Source: Sistotremastrum niveocremeum HHB9708 (lineage: Eukaryota; Basidiomycota; Agaricomycetes; Sistotremastrales; Sistotremastraceae). From it: a stretch of DNA of 64,000 nt. The stretch spans positions 347,825 through 411,824 of the forward strand of contig KV419398.1 in the NCBI GenBank assembly GCA_001630475.1, given 5' to 3'. Every line of letters begins with the position of its first letter. Position 1 is the first letter of the stretch. The position numbers and the translations under genes were made by a program. Positions 34,318 through 45,422 of the stretch are shown here, piece after piece. The notes beneath the pieces were generated by a model. The model did no database searches. It worked only from the letters and a program-made list of their open reading frames with translations, and had not been told where the DNA came from.

Positions 34318-35236
34318 CGCACGACAACCTCGAGTCAGACAGAGCCAGGAGATTGAACCTGTGTGATCCCAAACCACAACGCACGCACACGTACTGACTG
34401 ACGGGGAAGCTGACTGGTTGTCGGACGTTATCGCACTGCCGGAATTCGGAGAAAGGAGAGAGGGAGGGAGCGGAGGTACGATGCTCTTGCTATACGATGT
34501 TTTTCACCAGTGCAAGCCTGAGAGCTGAGCCGCTCGTACAGCTTATTAGCTACTTTATGACGGACTTCATAAGACCCAGCTCATTATTGTAGCCAAATAC
34601 TATAGATACACATGTACCGAATACTCTACCATAGGGCACCGCCCTGACACGACTATAAATCTGAATTCCTACTACTACTTACTTATGACGCACTGTGCCC
34701 GATAGACGCCCGGAACCCGTCGATCCTCTAACTCGCTTGAAATTAAGATGCCGGACACCGAATCGAGTGCCGAAATTTGGGCAACCACAGAGACCCACAA
34801 TACACCCACGATCATTCAGCGTCTAGTACCACCACCACCGTGATTTGCCGACAAGGGGTGGAACCCACGTGCTGACCTAACACGTAAAACGAACATCGCA
34901 CTTGCGCACAGCCCCTAAACCCCAATTCCTGCCTGCCTGTAGTCTACGCTCCGTTTCAAGGCTCACAATCTCTCGCGATACGTCCCTCAGAATTCTGGCT
35001 TGGAGATAGACCAGGATCGCAACGTCAACGTTCCTGGTGGTCGCTTAATTCCACGGGGCCGCAATTTCCCCAGGTGAGTTATTGGTATACATCACCGACA
35101 CTATTGCATAAGAACTCATCAATTGCAGCAGGATATCTGACGATTTAACCGAGTAGTTCGTACTGTCCAACTACTCATCGATCCGCACTGGTTTCCAAGA
35201 CCATTGCGCTCCCATCAACGCTCCCATCAGCTGGCG
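34318..35236. other. Spacer in element right arm
   Basis: About 0.9 kb between cyclin stop and the next gene; no gene or repeat recognised. Confidence 0.5.
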
Positions 35237-37374
35237 ATGTTGCGGCAGCGCAAGAGGAGATGCCATCGCCATGTTCAATCGGAGCAGCTGCCGTCTCGTA
35301 CGGAGTTCACGAAACTCGTTCGGCAGTCATCACTTCCACGGTAATTGTACCTCCTACGCCCAACCACCCCTGGGAACGCACGAGCTGACTCGGATACACT
35401 GATATAGACCCCGTCACAGCAATCCTCAATACTCCGAGGTTGCAGCTCCGTGGACGCATGATCTATGGATTTCAAGTCCGAACACCTGCTATATCCCTGA
35501 ACCTCCTCCGACCACAGGCCCACTGGTCATTAGAGCGGATGGTCGTTATGCGACCTCGGATTTTGCCCACTACCCTCAACTGTACGATCGCCACCTCCCC
35601 CACCTCCCGATGATTCCCACCCAGCGATGGCATTTCCATGATTTCTTGAACGCGAAAATCATGTTCGACCCGTTTCCCATTCATCACTTCTCCCTCACAC
35701 ACACACTGCTGAGTCATCTCGAACCAACCGGCAAGCTCGAATCTGAATTTACGTCGGCACTCGCTCAAAACGTCGAAAGTCTCGCAGACATTATTGAACG
35801 GGAAAATCAATCATGGAGATCCACTGCCACGTTAGCTAGTGTCGCGACTCATGCTCGGAAGTTAACATCTCTGATGTTACATGCCCTCCAACGTTTGCAA
35901 GCTGTTTTCATGACAACATGCGAGGCCAGGCGCTCCCTAGCCGATTGTCAGCGTTGCTGGTTAGAGCTGTATGCGCTCCGATTATATATGGATCAAAACG
36001 CTGTGGGGCTCAACGATCCCAGTCTACTAAATCGGCGCCAACGAAATGTCGACCTGCTCGGCGCCTTCGTGGACAATGAGCGTGATCTTGCGAGACTCTA
36101 TGAAGACGAAGTTCCGGTGTGGTACATACGTCGAATGGCGGAGCTAGTGAAACCAGGATCAGTCATAACAGCCCATGTAACCGACGTGATCACTCCCCAG
36201 CTCACTACACTACAATGCGACAGCCATCCCGCCAGTGCCGTCGAAGCACACTCGCTGGTTCTTTCAGGCTCTCTCAGCGTACGCAAGGTCCGAGAAGCTA
36301 TATACGACCGAGCGTGGGCTCAAGGTACGCAACCGGTTCCCAACAAGGCATTGCGTATCAACTCCGCACCCGGTGAGTAGCCCCTCCCTCTGTTTGGCCC
36401 AAGCTCACTTCCGCGATTCAGCTGCCGCTAAGTCCAATACTGCAGTAATTCTAGATGCGACCATTTTGCCCCCGAGTATCACCCAATGGGAAACTGCCCT
36501 TGTCCAATACAGGCAGTCCACTGGTACTCGCGTCGATTCGGCGCAGAGTGCGTACATAGTCCCTCACCCATTGTGGTTTACGACGATCAACGCAGACAAG
36601 CAACGTCGATATTTCGTCAACTGGCTCACTGTACGTCAACCATGGCTCCGGGGAATCTCTCGCGGAGAACTCGGCCCTTTATCTCCGCGAATGTGGAAGG
36701 ATTTCCTCAGTCATGCGCCCGAACGAGGCCCTTTGGATCCTACCAAAAATTCGCTCCCGAAAACAACGTCACGGGATCATACAGTCATGAATGCAAAAGT
36801 CCTCCGAACCGCTGAACGATTATCCCAACGACTCGATTCTCAACGCACATTCTGTGCTCTGATACCGGACGTGCTCCCCATCAAGGACAGCCTCAACCTT
36901 AAATGGTTTGGGGATTCGCTCTTTACGTCGAATCCTGCCCAGGATCTGACTATACGCCAACAAATCCTAGCCGAAATCACCGAGGTGGCGTTCTACTATG
37001 AGCTTGAGCACTTAGACAAAACCATCCTTACCGACATCTCCCCTCGCCAACGCAACCTGAGATTTGACTCCCTTTCAACGGCTCTGCACCGAACCCCTCC
37101 CTACTCCTTCACGGAACGCCCCTCAGATCATTTGCGGACGCTCGGTACACCGTTCTGGAGAGAGAAAATTGCAATCATCGAATCTCTTCGGTTGATACTC
37201 TCAACGTGGCCAAACGCCCCGGTAGGCCTGCAGCGATCACTGACTGAAGTACCGGAGCCTGATATGCACATCGTTCTACGGGTACATGCCCAAATAGCGG
37301 AGTTTTATGTTGCGACTTTTGTAGACACTTTCGGCCGAGAGCCTATACTACCGGCTGCACGTCCGCCGTTGTAG
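35237..37374 (+). CDS. 673-aa protein of an agaricomycete-expanded family of unknown function
   Basis: Three exons (35237-35340, 35408-36372, 36422-37374; introns 67 and 49 bp) sum to 674 codons. It starts MLRQRKRRCHRHV (basic), then SEVAAPWTHDLW, a long helical region (LADCQRCWLELYALRLYMDQ), and the signature GAFVDNERDLARLYEDEVPVWYIRR. After a linker comes a second globular part: WFTTINADKQRRYFVNWLTV, LSPRMWKDFL, DLTIRQQILAEITEVAFYYEL, and near the end HLRTLGTPFWREKIAIIESL. I recognise the layout (a 'phage-like' short-name is not available) as one common to many multi-copy hypothetical proteins in mushroom genomes; no function is known. Its presence in a transposon may explain why the family is so numerous. 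It is the right-most gene of the element and the frame is whole. Confidence 0.75.
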
Positions 37375-37481
37375 TATTTACGATCGATGTTGCGATCGTG
37401 TTGTAGCCCCCCGTTGCACTTAGCCACCGCGCGAGTCGATTACTACTGGCTCAATAGAGTGATTAATTTGGACGACGTCTG

Positions 37482-37500
37482 ATATATATATATATATATA
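37482..37500. repeat. (AT)n microsatellite
   Basis: Nine to ten AT units about 110 bp after the stop of the last element gene. Confidence 0.85.
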
Positions 37501-37899
37501 CGAAGTATCCGCGAACATCGAGTCAGTCATAGTCAGGGTCTACTCGGGCTTGCGAAGAATAATATATTCACAGTACAGTACTGATTTTGTCACAGGCACA
37601 ACACAGGTACGCAAATCAAGATGGTTGGTAGTCCATAGAGTCGCCGAATAATATCAATTTTGGGCTCAATAAATCGTAATCAGATTTTGAATCAATATGT
37701 GCACCTACCGAAGAACAAATGTAATTTTGACGATAGTCAAGACTGTTCTTCAGAGCTGGGGTAGTAGATGGAGGTAGCCCGGATTCCGTACCGCAGTGTG
37801 ATGAGATTGACCCAAACCCGAATGGAGGTGAAGGCATGTTGAATCGAACGCGGAGGCGGCCGGGGTGAGATGGCGGGAGTGCTGGCTGGTGAGTCCAAG

Positions 37900-37955
37900 C
37901 CAGAGAATAGAGGGATAAGGGTGACTCACCCAGAGAATAGAGGGATAAGGGTGAC
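37900..37955. repeat. Two exact 26-bp direct repeats, 30-bp period
   Basis: The 26 bases beginning CCAGAGAATAGAGGGATAAG occur at 37900-37925 and again at 37930-37955, separated by TCAC. Identity is complete, so the duplication is recent. Confidence 0.88.
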
Positions 37956-39237
37956 GCTAATAGATCAATTATGATGCCCAAGCTGCAAATAGAGAATACG
38001 CGTGCTCACGAATTATAATGATACGCGCCTTCCATCCTGACTCCTGCCACAAATGGTCTATTCTTACTTTTCACAACGTTTGAACTTCGCAAATGACTCC
38101 CCCAGTTTACTCAGGATGACTTTCAGTCGCACTGCCGAGTGAGGTTTCTTTGTACTGATGTGATCGTGTGCTCCGCATGGAAGCCGGCGACAAGAGCGAT
38201 CACGCTGTCGTAGGGCAGCTGCTAGCAAGGTTAATATTCAGAGTAAGGAGAGAGGCAACGATTATAAGTATCTGAAAGGTCCGTTTGGGGACTGAGTACG
38301 GGGGATCGACAATCTACTGAAGAATAATGAGCTCAAAAAACGACATATATCGAATGTCTGATTGGCCTTATGGGTGGGCGGCATCAACACTTTCTGAAGA
38401 TAAGCCAGATTCGAGTTATCCGTTGACGGTGGAAGTGGGGGATACTGCTACTGCAACACTGTATGAGCGACGGTGGAGAGGGAGATGATATGACAGATAA
38501 TACGACGATAATACATACCTCATTTCGCCTCGGATGTCCGATATTCTGACGCAACGATTGATTGCTGGGTCGAGTACATTGAGCGTTATGTGAGGAAGGC
38601 GATCGTGCACGCTGGCTCTGTGACTATGCAATTCTGCGATGGTTTGATGGAATGGTCAGAGCTGTGGGTGCGAAGCGAGGGGGCGCAGCGGCTTAGGTAA
38701 CCCGTGATTGCGATCGATCTCGCTTTTTCGTTGGATGACTATTTTTAGTATGCCATGATTACTCCGCACGATTAGTCCGTTCTATCGGTCCTATGATGAC
38801 ACTGTCCCTGGCATTCCGGTCTCTAGCCTAGTATCTTCTTTACACCGAAGTGATAACAAATCGGCGTTTGACTAGATGTCTTGGGGTGGAGGTACGCACC
38901 GGCGAGTAACGTTTGTCGAGGGATCGCAGTGCAGCTTTGGCGGACCATTCAACGGTAACTTGATATGGTCATGCGATTGAACGGGGGCAGGCTGCTTGAT
39001 CTTGAGAGACTTGATCTTGAGAGAAACGTAGGACATGGTGAAGACAATCCCAAACAACCCAAGCGGAAGCGAGGAGTTAACGAGCCCGATATGCCCTGAT
39101 CGGGCTTGACGAACACTTAAGTTGCTATAAATCACAGATTAGGGCAAAACGTCGTGAACAGGGGTAGCGGGGGTCCCAGTACGGTCGGCAGACTTGGCCG
39201 AACAGGGGCCGCAGTGCAGTAGGACGAAGGCATCCGA

Positions 39238-39268
39238 GTTCCGAACCTGCACGTTAATCCTTTCCATA
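39238..39268 (-). repeat. Right 31-bp terminal inverted repeat
   Basis: Exact reverse complement of 15585-15615. The minus-strand transporter frame reads into it and on to a stop at 39139-39141. Confidence 0.95.
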
Positions 39269-39274
39269 GTCCCA
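39269..39274. repeat. Right target-site duplication GTCCCA
   Basis: Six bases identical to 15579-15584; they are the last transporter bases before the insertion. Confidence 0.93.
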
Positions 39275-41403
39275 AGCACCACGGAAGCCCCGACGTTAAT
39301 CTTTGTTGCCTTGTTGTACCGCGGTGCATCATTGAATATCCAAGTTGAGAATATCCCTGATAAGTCGTGTTCAATAACTTTTAGTGACGACAATATGAGA
39401 TTATACCTCCGCAGTTTGTTATCATAAACGCCCAAGAGATAGCTGTAGCACGCCGATAGTGCGGTTGAAAGTTATTGGCAACCCATGCACTAATAGCAGG
39501 AGCCGCTGTATATGTCCCGGTAACTTGGAGAATCAGGGATCCATAGTCAACGTGCTTATTCGAGCTTCCTACGATCGGGGAAGAGAAATGAGCCTAATGA
39601 GTGCTCTAAGCGTCTAGAAGACCAGAATGTTGACTAACCAAGGAACATGCTGTACCCTACGAGCATTAATATGCTACAACCAATCAAAGTTATACCGCGC
39701 TGGCGGTATTTATCAGATAAGTAGCTATGGAGTCATATGTTAGTTTAAGTAACGATTGGTGGTCAAAAGTCGGAGTATCCTACGAAGCAATAATGCTGAC
39801 TGATCCTAATCAGTACGATAATAGAAGGAGAAGTATGCATAAAATATTTACCTACGAAAGCCACAGCGTAAGGTGGTACCTATATTCAGAAGGTCAAAGG
39901 GTTGTGAAGGAATAATCCAAGCGCAACTTACCGTCAACAATTGAGAGCGATTGGCTGAGTGTCCCAATGAATTAACAATAGACGGGGCACTATGAAATAA
40001 TGAGTGGGGCTTCCTAGATTAGACACGAAGACTCACAAATAAGTCAAGCCGAACAGTGTGGTCCCTATCAGAGTTATCACTCGGATAAGCCAAATGAGCA
40101 TTATCAAAGTGTGAGAGCTCTTACCTCCGGCGAACAGCCCAAGTGAAAATAAATACAGATGTGGCTCTTTGAAGGTCGAACCAACTTCGGACCAGGAGAA
40201 GGTCTGCATGTGTTCGTCGGAGATCCAATCTTCTCTGAAGCCAGACAACTCCTCTTTTTCCTCCAGTGTGAGAAACGTCGCTTCTTCAGGCCGTTTTGGC
40301 ATTATGAAGAACGATAAAAGGCCAACAAGGACCGTAAAGGCGCCTTCCTGAATGGCATCGTTCATTCATTGCGAACAGGTATGATAATGGATTCTGTACC
40401 AGCATGAAAATCCAAGCCCAACCTGGCTTTCCCCCTTTGCCTGCTAGATTCGAGATAGCAGCAGCCAAGAGCCCGGAAAAAGCACCAGCGAGCGACGTGG
40501 CTGTGAAGAGTAGAGACATCCGTACATTCATCTGGTCCCGTCTGTAGAATGACGACAGATATAAAATTAGGCCCGGGAGAATTCCACCTGGCCAATTCGA
40601 TGAGTCAACATTATTAGCACGTTACGGCGACGACAAACCTTCGGCAAGGCCGAGAAAGAATCGACAGGCTATCAATCCATGGTATGACGTCACAGCTCCT
40701 ATTCCGAATGAGATGCCGTCAAGATTTTCGTCAGATGCCGACCATACCTTGACTTGTCGTAGCAATACCCCAGAGCACCACGAGGAGCGGGAGTGTTCTG
40801 TTCGCACCGAAGCGCTTGAGGACCAAATTGGCTGGTATTTCGATCAATATATAGGGGATATATGTGACCGTGAGCGCAACCGAGAACTGGGTGGGGCCCA
40901 TCTTGAGGTCTGTAGTCAATCCGGCAACTTTAGCGTTCCCGATGTTCCTGTGAGGCTGTGAGGGTGATATCCCATATAAGTCGCCATGCGAGACGTACGC
41001 TCGATCCTGGACAAGAGACTGTCATGGAACCAAAGCGGCAACACTGTAAGTAAAACGACGAACGAGAAAGGATAGAAAATCTATCAGAAACATGAAAACG
41101 GCGTTCCGCTTCAGAAGTTTGGCTCAACTCACAGAGCATTATCACAATTGGCATCACAGTTAGGTCGATCTTCCAAAGTGCACGACGCAGAAGACGTGAA
41201 GGGTGGTATTCGATGATATCCAGGTCATCGTTGACTTTCTCGACAGACGAGTTACTCAAACGCGTTGAATGAGGAGCTGTGTTATGGATAAGAGCTGACA
41301 TACTCAGATAATCAGCGAACTGCTTCTTCGAACGCGGCTTATAAGTGAGACTCACCGAAGATTGTTCCTGAACCTCACTGCTGACCGTCTCAATTGAGTC
41401 CAT
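39269..41403 (-). CDS. MFS transporter (ACS/Dal5-like family), 5' part, split by the element
   Basis: Major facilitator of the anion:cation symporter (allantoate/nicotinate-like) family in the plasma membrane. Start MDSIETVSSEVQEQSS at 41403. Spliced segments give WKIDLTVMPIVIML, a TM1 segment FLSFLDRANIGNAKV, FSVALTVTYIPYILIEIP, GAVTSYHGLIACRFFLGLAEG, GGILPGLILYLSSFY, MPKRPEEATFLT, and GIFSTWIFNDAPRYNKATKIN. The reading then stops matching the family at the Thr codon where the 23.7-kb element begins. As it stands the frame runs on into the element, losing the last 46 native residues (the final TM segment and tail) and gaining 42 foreign ones before a stop. The missing 3' exon is at 15437-15584. 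Everything upstream looks intact. The tandem paralogue at 42111-44273 shares the architecture. Confidence 0.9.
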
Positions 41404-42110
41404 TCAACGTCGCTCCCACATGACGGCGGGGCGTCCTTCCGCACGGAATACACGGCACCCTGAATCTAGCAGATGACTCGAGCCTTTACGTCGCTGACCG
41501 TATATGGCTGCCGGATTGCGCTCAAATGTCGTAGTTAGGAAGTTGGGAGCACAGGCAACTCGCTGGGCACGTGAACAACTTGGTTCGAGCGACAGCACCG
41601 GGAGAACCAGGAAGCTGAAAGAGCACGTTTCTCGACCTGATCGATGTCAGTGCCCTGTCTCAAGCGAAAAGCTCGAGGAGAACAGTAACCATCGAGGCGT
41701 CTCCGAGCCACCTCTCTGGTTGTCTATTCAAAAAGTAGAGCCCTGGGGCAGAGGTCAGGGCGAGTAAACAGTCTGAAGTTTGACCGCTGAGCAAGTCACT
41801 TCCAATCAGAGCAGGTGTCCATCGTCTCCGTTGAGTTATTGACATTCTTGAGCTCGGCCAGACGTCTGGGTTGATCAAAGGAGCTCCTTGCTGGTGTGGC
41901 TGACATGTACAGAGACCCACAAGCTCAGGTCAGATGTCAACGCGTCAACGGATGCGAACCGAGATCATGGTGGCTTCCACACACAGCGGCTTGCACCAGC
42001 AGGATCAAACCACGAAGAACCGTACTAAGGCCGGTCCAATTACGAAATCGAGCGATTACGTTAACGAAGCTGCATTAGACTTAAAGTACTGGGAGATGTA
42101 CAAGTATTAT
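41404..42110. other. Intergenic region between the two transporters
   Basis: About 0.7 kb; promoter side of the split transporter. No ORF or repeat with support. Confidence 0.5.
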
Positions 42111-44273
42111 CTACAAAGTATATTCAAAGTGTGGATGACGATCTCCAAGCTTGGTAGTATCGCTCTGAAGAGCCGACAAATCATTGGCAGCCCTCCATTT
42201 TCTCTTCTTTGCATTCTCGTTCCTGAGGTAGAAGATGCACACGATAGTAGCAACAAGGATTCCGACGGAGAAAGCCAAGTTGATCTTAGTGGCCTTTCGG
42301 TATCTTGGGGCATCGTTGAATATCCAGGTAGATAGAATACCTACATTGCGCATTGTTAGACCCTCCATATACAGAATTTAATAAGGGGAATGTTACCTCC
42401 GCAGTTGGTTATGACATAACCCCAAGCGATAGCTGTACCACGCTTGAAATGGGGCTCAAAGCTGTTTGCGAGCCAGGCACTAATGGTAGGCGCAGCCGTG
42501 TACACGCCAACCACTTGGAAGAAGAGCGACCCATAGTCGACGTGTTTCTTGGCACTGCCTGGAACACCCAGAGGGGTCAGTGAATGCGAATCCAGAGTGG
42601 AAGATGAAGCTAACCGAGGAACATGCCGTAGCCAATGATCATGAAACAACTGAAGATGATGAGAACTACGCCACGAGCGCGGTACCGATCAGAGAAGTAA
42701 CTGAAACTGGAGGTCACCAGGCAGTTTGAAAGAAGAATGTGGACGACTCACGCAGCGATGAGGCTGACTGAAACGAGGACTTCATGTTTAGAGGGAGAAC
42801 GAATGGAGGAACGGTTAAATCTCACCAACGAAGGCAGCTGCGTAAGGCGGGACCTGGAGACCGCAAATGAGACACTTTCTCTCGGCGTGTTCGATTAACA
42901 GGACGTACCGACAAGAGCTGAGAACGATTAGGAGAGTGTCCCAAAGATTGGACGATCGAGGGTGTGCTAGAAGGAGGCGACGCGTTAAGGAATAGTATTC
43001 GGCGAAGAAAATAATTGTGCTCACAAGTAGATAAGACCGTAGAGGCAAGTTCCTGTATAGCGTTATTATCCGAGATTATAAGAATTCTTTAAGGGCTTAC
43101 CTCCAAAGAACAAGCCGATAGACATGATCCACAAATGAGGCTCCTTGAACGTCGAAAAGACTTCGGCCCAAGTGAATTGATGGTGTTCCTCATTGATAGC
43201 CCATTCATCTCGCTGGGCGATGAGCGCTTCCTTCTCGAGTTCCGTCAAGAAGAAAGTATCCTCGGGTCTTCGTGGCATCACGAAGAGGGCGAAGATACCG
43301 AATACGACGGTGAACACTCCCTCCTACAGCACGATAAGCATCGTAATAACAATAAGGAGATGTGGGCGAACCAAGATGAAGATCCATGCCCAACCTGGCT
43401 TCCCACGATCGCCATTCATGTTAGAGATAGCAGCAGCCAACAGTCCAGAAAAAGCGCCGGCAAGGGATGTGGCAGTGAAGAGGAACGCGACGCGAAGGTT
43501 AAGTTGTTCGCGCTTGTAGAAAGACGAGAGATAAAGGATCAAGCCGGGAAGGATGCCACCTATCGCTGCATTAGGACGACCCAATGGAGAGATCAAGGGT
43601 TACATACCTTCCGCAAGACCGAGGAAGAAACGGCAGGCAATGAGACCGTGATACGATGTGACAGCACCTGAAGAAGGGCAAGTGAGTAACCCTTTTCGGA
43701 CGCCGAGATAATGAAGCACTGACCCTGGCAGGTACATGCTACACCCCAAAGAATAACCATGATGGGTAATGTGATGTTTGCACCGATACGCTTCATTACC
43801 CAATTGCATGGCAGCTCCATAAGAATATATGGGACGTAGGTGACCGTCAGTGCTACCGAAACTTGATGCAGACTCATTCGGAGGGAGAGGGTCATTCCGG
43901 CAACAATGGCATTGCCAATGTTTCTAATAGCAAGGCATTCGGAATGAGTTAAAGATCGAATCTTAGAACGATAGACGTACGCTCGATCCTGAACATACGC
44001 CAGGATAAAGTTAGTAGTGGTCATGTCGTGATAATCGTGAAGCTTGCCAGGAATGACAGGAAATCTAAGACGTATTCAGTGAATAGAAAGCTTGATCGAC
44101 CTGAATGTCGACTTACAGAGCATGGTAACCACGGGAATGACGACCAAGTCTACCTTCCAAAGTGCCGTCCGGTAGACGTGGGCGGGGATCTCATTTTTCT
44201 GAGTCGCAGCGGCCAACTCTACATCACGCTTCTCCAGATAGGTCGTGCTGGTTGGCGAGGATCCGGAGCTCAT
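42111..44273 (-). CDS. MFS transporter (ACS/Dal5-like family), intact tandem paralogue
   Basis: Start MSSGSSPTSTTYLEKRD at 44273, stop at 42111-42113, many introns of about 50-60 bp. Segments in order: WKVDLVVIPVVTML, FLSFLDRANIGNAIV, VSVALTVTYVPYILMELP, AVTSYHGLIACRFFLGLAEG, GGILPGLILYLSSFYKREQ, AGAFSGLLAAAISNMNG, MPRRPEDTFFLT, SKKHVDYGSLFFQVVGVYT, GILSTWIFNDAPRYRKATKIN, and the tail DRHPHFEYTL. About 500 aa and twelve predicted TM segments, normal for the family. The substrate is not predictable; the group transports small carboxylates, allantoate, nicotinate or peptides. One intron (43989-44047) uses a GC-AG pair (GCAAGC donor) with a CTAAC branch-like site; the paralogue has GTTCGT there. 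It serves as the yardstick for the split neighbour. Confidence 0.9.
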
Positions 44274-45148
44274 GGCAAGAATCTAGCACGAAGCTGTCAG
44301 TATTGGAATTCCAACTCTAATAGAGCCCAAAGGCTTACCTGAGGAGAACCTGGGGGTGCGAGTGGGTGCTATAAAGGCTGCTAAACATACGCTATTTCAC
44401 TGGTCATGACTTGGCTTGTGTCCCTGACTCGGACGCGGGGTAGATGGAGTTCGGTAAAAATGGAGTAAACTTCATGACGTTCGCTAACGCTGCGCTATGA
44501 AGAAGACTTCACATACGCTCGCCTAGCAATGAACCGTTCCGAATGGTCCATTCATAGGGTCTTTCGGAGAAAGTAGCGTGTTTCAAGCCAGCGTGAAGAT
44601 GCCGTCGCGCTAAAGCGGAGACGATGTGCTGTTTCCTGATCACCACCAGGTTGTTCACACCACAGTGATCGACGCCGGCAGGTAGGGTTCAGTGTAGACT
44701 GACACATCCCAGGGTTTTTGCTTCCGTTTGGTTAGGTGGGGTCGCAACTCAACTACCATGTTATCGCCGAGTCCCGGGATCCAGAAGACTCATAGCAGTC
44801 AAAGCCAAGGGTCCGTTTCGTTGATATTTCCACACAAAGCAATCAAGAGTCAATGTACCTGAACGTGACAGAGTTTAGCCATTGGGAGTCAGTTGAACAA
44901 GGGTCAGACTCTCACAGGTCGAGCACTCTTAACTTATTAGGCTCTCCGACATCAGGGCACGAATGACGCAGCTCAGGAGATTTTCAAAGGTGAGTGTGTA
45001 TGAATACCTGTTCCTCAGCGCTCCTGGCGACAACGGCAGCGGTCGATGCGGGCGAACAGGCTCAGGCTGCTTGACTCCCTTACGTAAGTAAACGACGTGA
45101 CCTCGCGTAATCCTGGACCCATTTTCTTGCGCATTTTCTCCAAGACTT
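44274..45148. other. Intergenic region before the Harbinger element
   Basis: Upstream of the intact transporter. No supported gene; a minus-strand frame crossing 44929-45405 runs into the transposon end and is not coding. Confidence 0.5.
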
Positions 45149-45151
45149 TTA

Positions 45152-45168
45152 GGGGTCGTTTGGATGCG
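45152..45168 (+). repeat. Left TIR of PIF/Harbinger element
   Basis: GGGGTCGTTTGGATGCG, preceded by TTA at 45149-45151. Confidence 0.9.
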
Positions 45169-45422
45169 GCAATAAAATGGTATATAATCGCGAGATATCG
45201 TATTTTGGTTATATTTGGTATATCTGGTCATGTCGCGTTTGGTTGCGCCAAAATATATTTCGAACACAATATCCCCGCAATATCTTGACTGTTTTTTGCC
45301 TACAGAATATATACAAAAGTAAAAACAGCTCAGACCTGTTTTTACTCGTTTTATTGTCACGCTCAATTGTGCACCCTCTCTCTTGCTCACCGGTATCTCC
45401 CTCATAATCCATTCAAAACATC

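Larger units (their letters stand above)
37375..39237. other. Right subterminal region of the element, no gene recognised
   Basis: About 1.9 kb between the last gene and the right TIR. Minus-strand frames at 37616-37981, 38416-38631 and 38872-39135 are short and unsupported; the first gains length from the 26-bp repeat. Contains an AT microsatellite and the 26-bp direct repeat listed separately. Confidence 0.5.
15585..39268. mobile_element. 23,684-bp integrase-bearing transposon with 31-bp TIRs and 6-bp TSD
   Basis: Seen directly: the 31 bases at 15585-15615 (beginning TATGGAAAGGATTAACGTGC) are repeated exactly, inverted, at 39238-39268. The six bases just outside each end are the same, GTCCCA (15579-15584 and 39269-39274). 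The flanking halves form a single transporter gene, so the ends are fixed to the base. Inside are nine gene models with clean splicing and no internal breaks: alpha-kinase, Cys-domain protein, rve-type DDE integrase, RPA3-like subunit, membrane protein (all minus), then Zn/SIM protein, unknown, Pho80-type cyclin, unknown (all plus). Long non-coding subterminal regions (2.8 kb left, 1.9 kb right) frame them. A 6-bp duplication fits rve-type integrases, so the resident integrase is the likely mobiliser (inference). Perfect TIRs and intact genes imply recent insertion. No capsid, envelope or polymerase gene was recognised. Confidence 0.95.

Noticed and set aside
12306-38018. Shared 16-mer TGCTCACGAATTATAA near 12314 and 38003
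   Set aside because: One shared 16-mer on two strands of 64 kb is near chance expectation and the flanks do not match.
38872-39237. Minus-strand continuation as the native C-terminus of the transporter
   Set aside because: The sequence after the Thr codon does not match the family and starts exactly at the TIR; the true C-terminus is at 15437-15584.
15585-39268. Classification as Polinton/Maverick because of rve integrase, TIRs and 6-bp duplication
   Set aside because: No protein-primed polymerase, capsid, protease or packaging ATPase was recognised, the TIR is only 31 bp, and it begins TATGG rather than AG.
41060-41130. Apparent frame loss in the first TM segment of the split transporter
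   Set aside because: Choosing the acceptor at ...TCTGATAG and the donor GTTCGT restores FLSFLDRANIGN; the gene is fine here.
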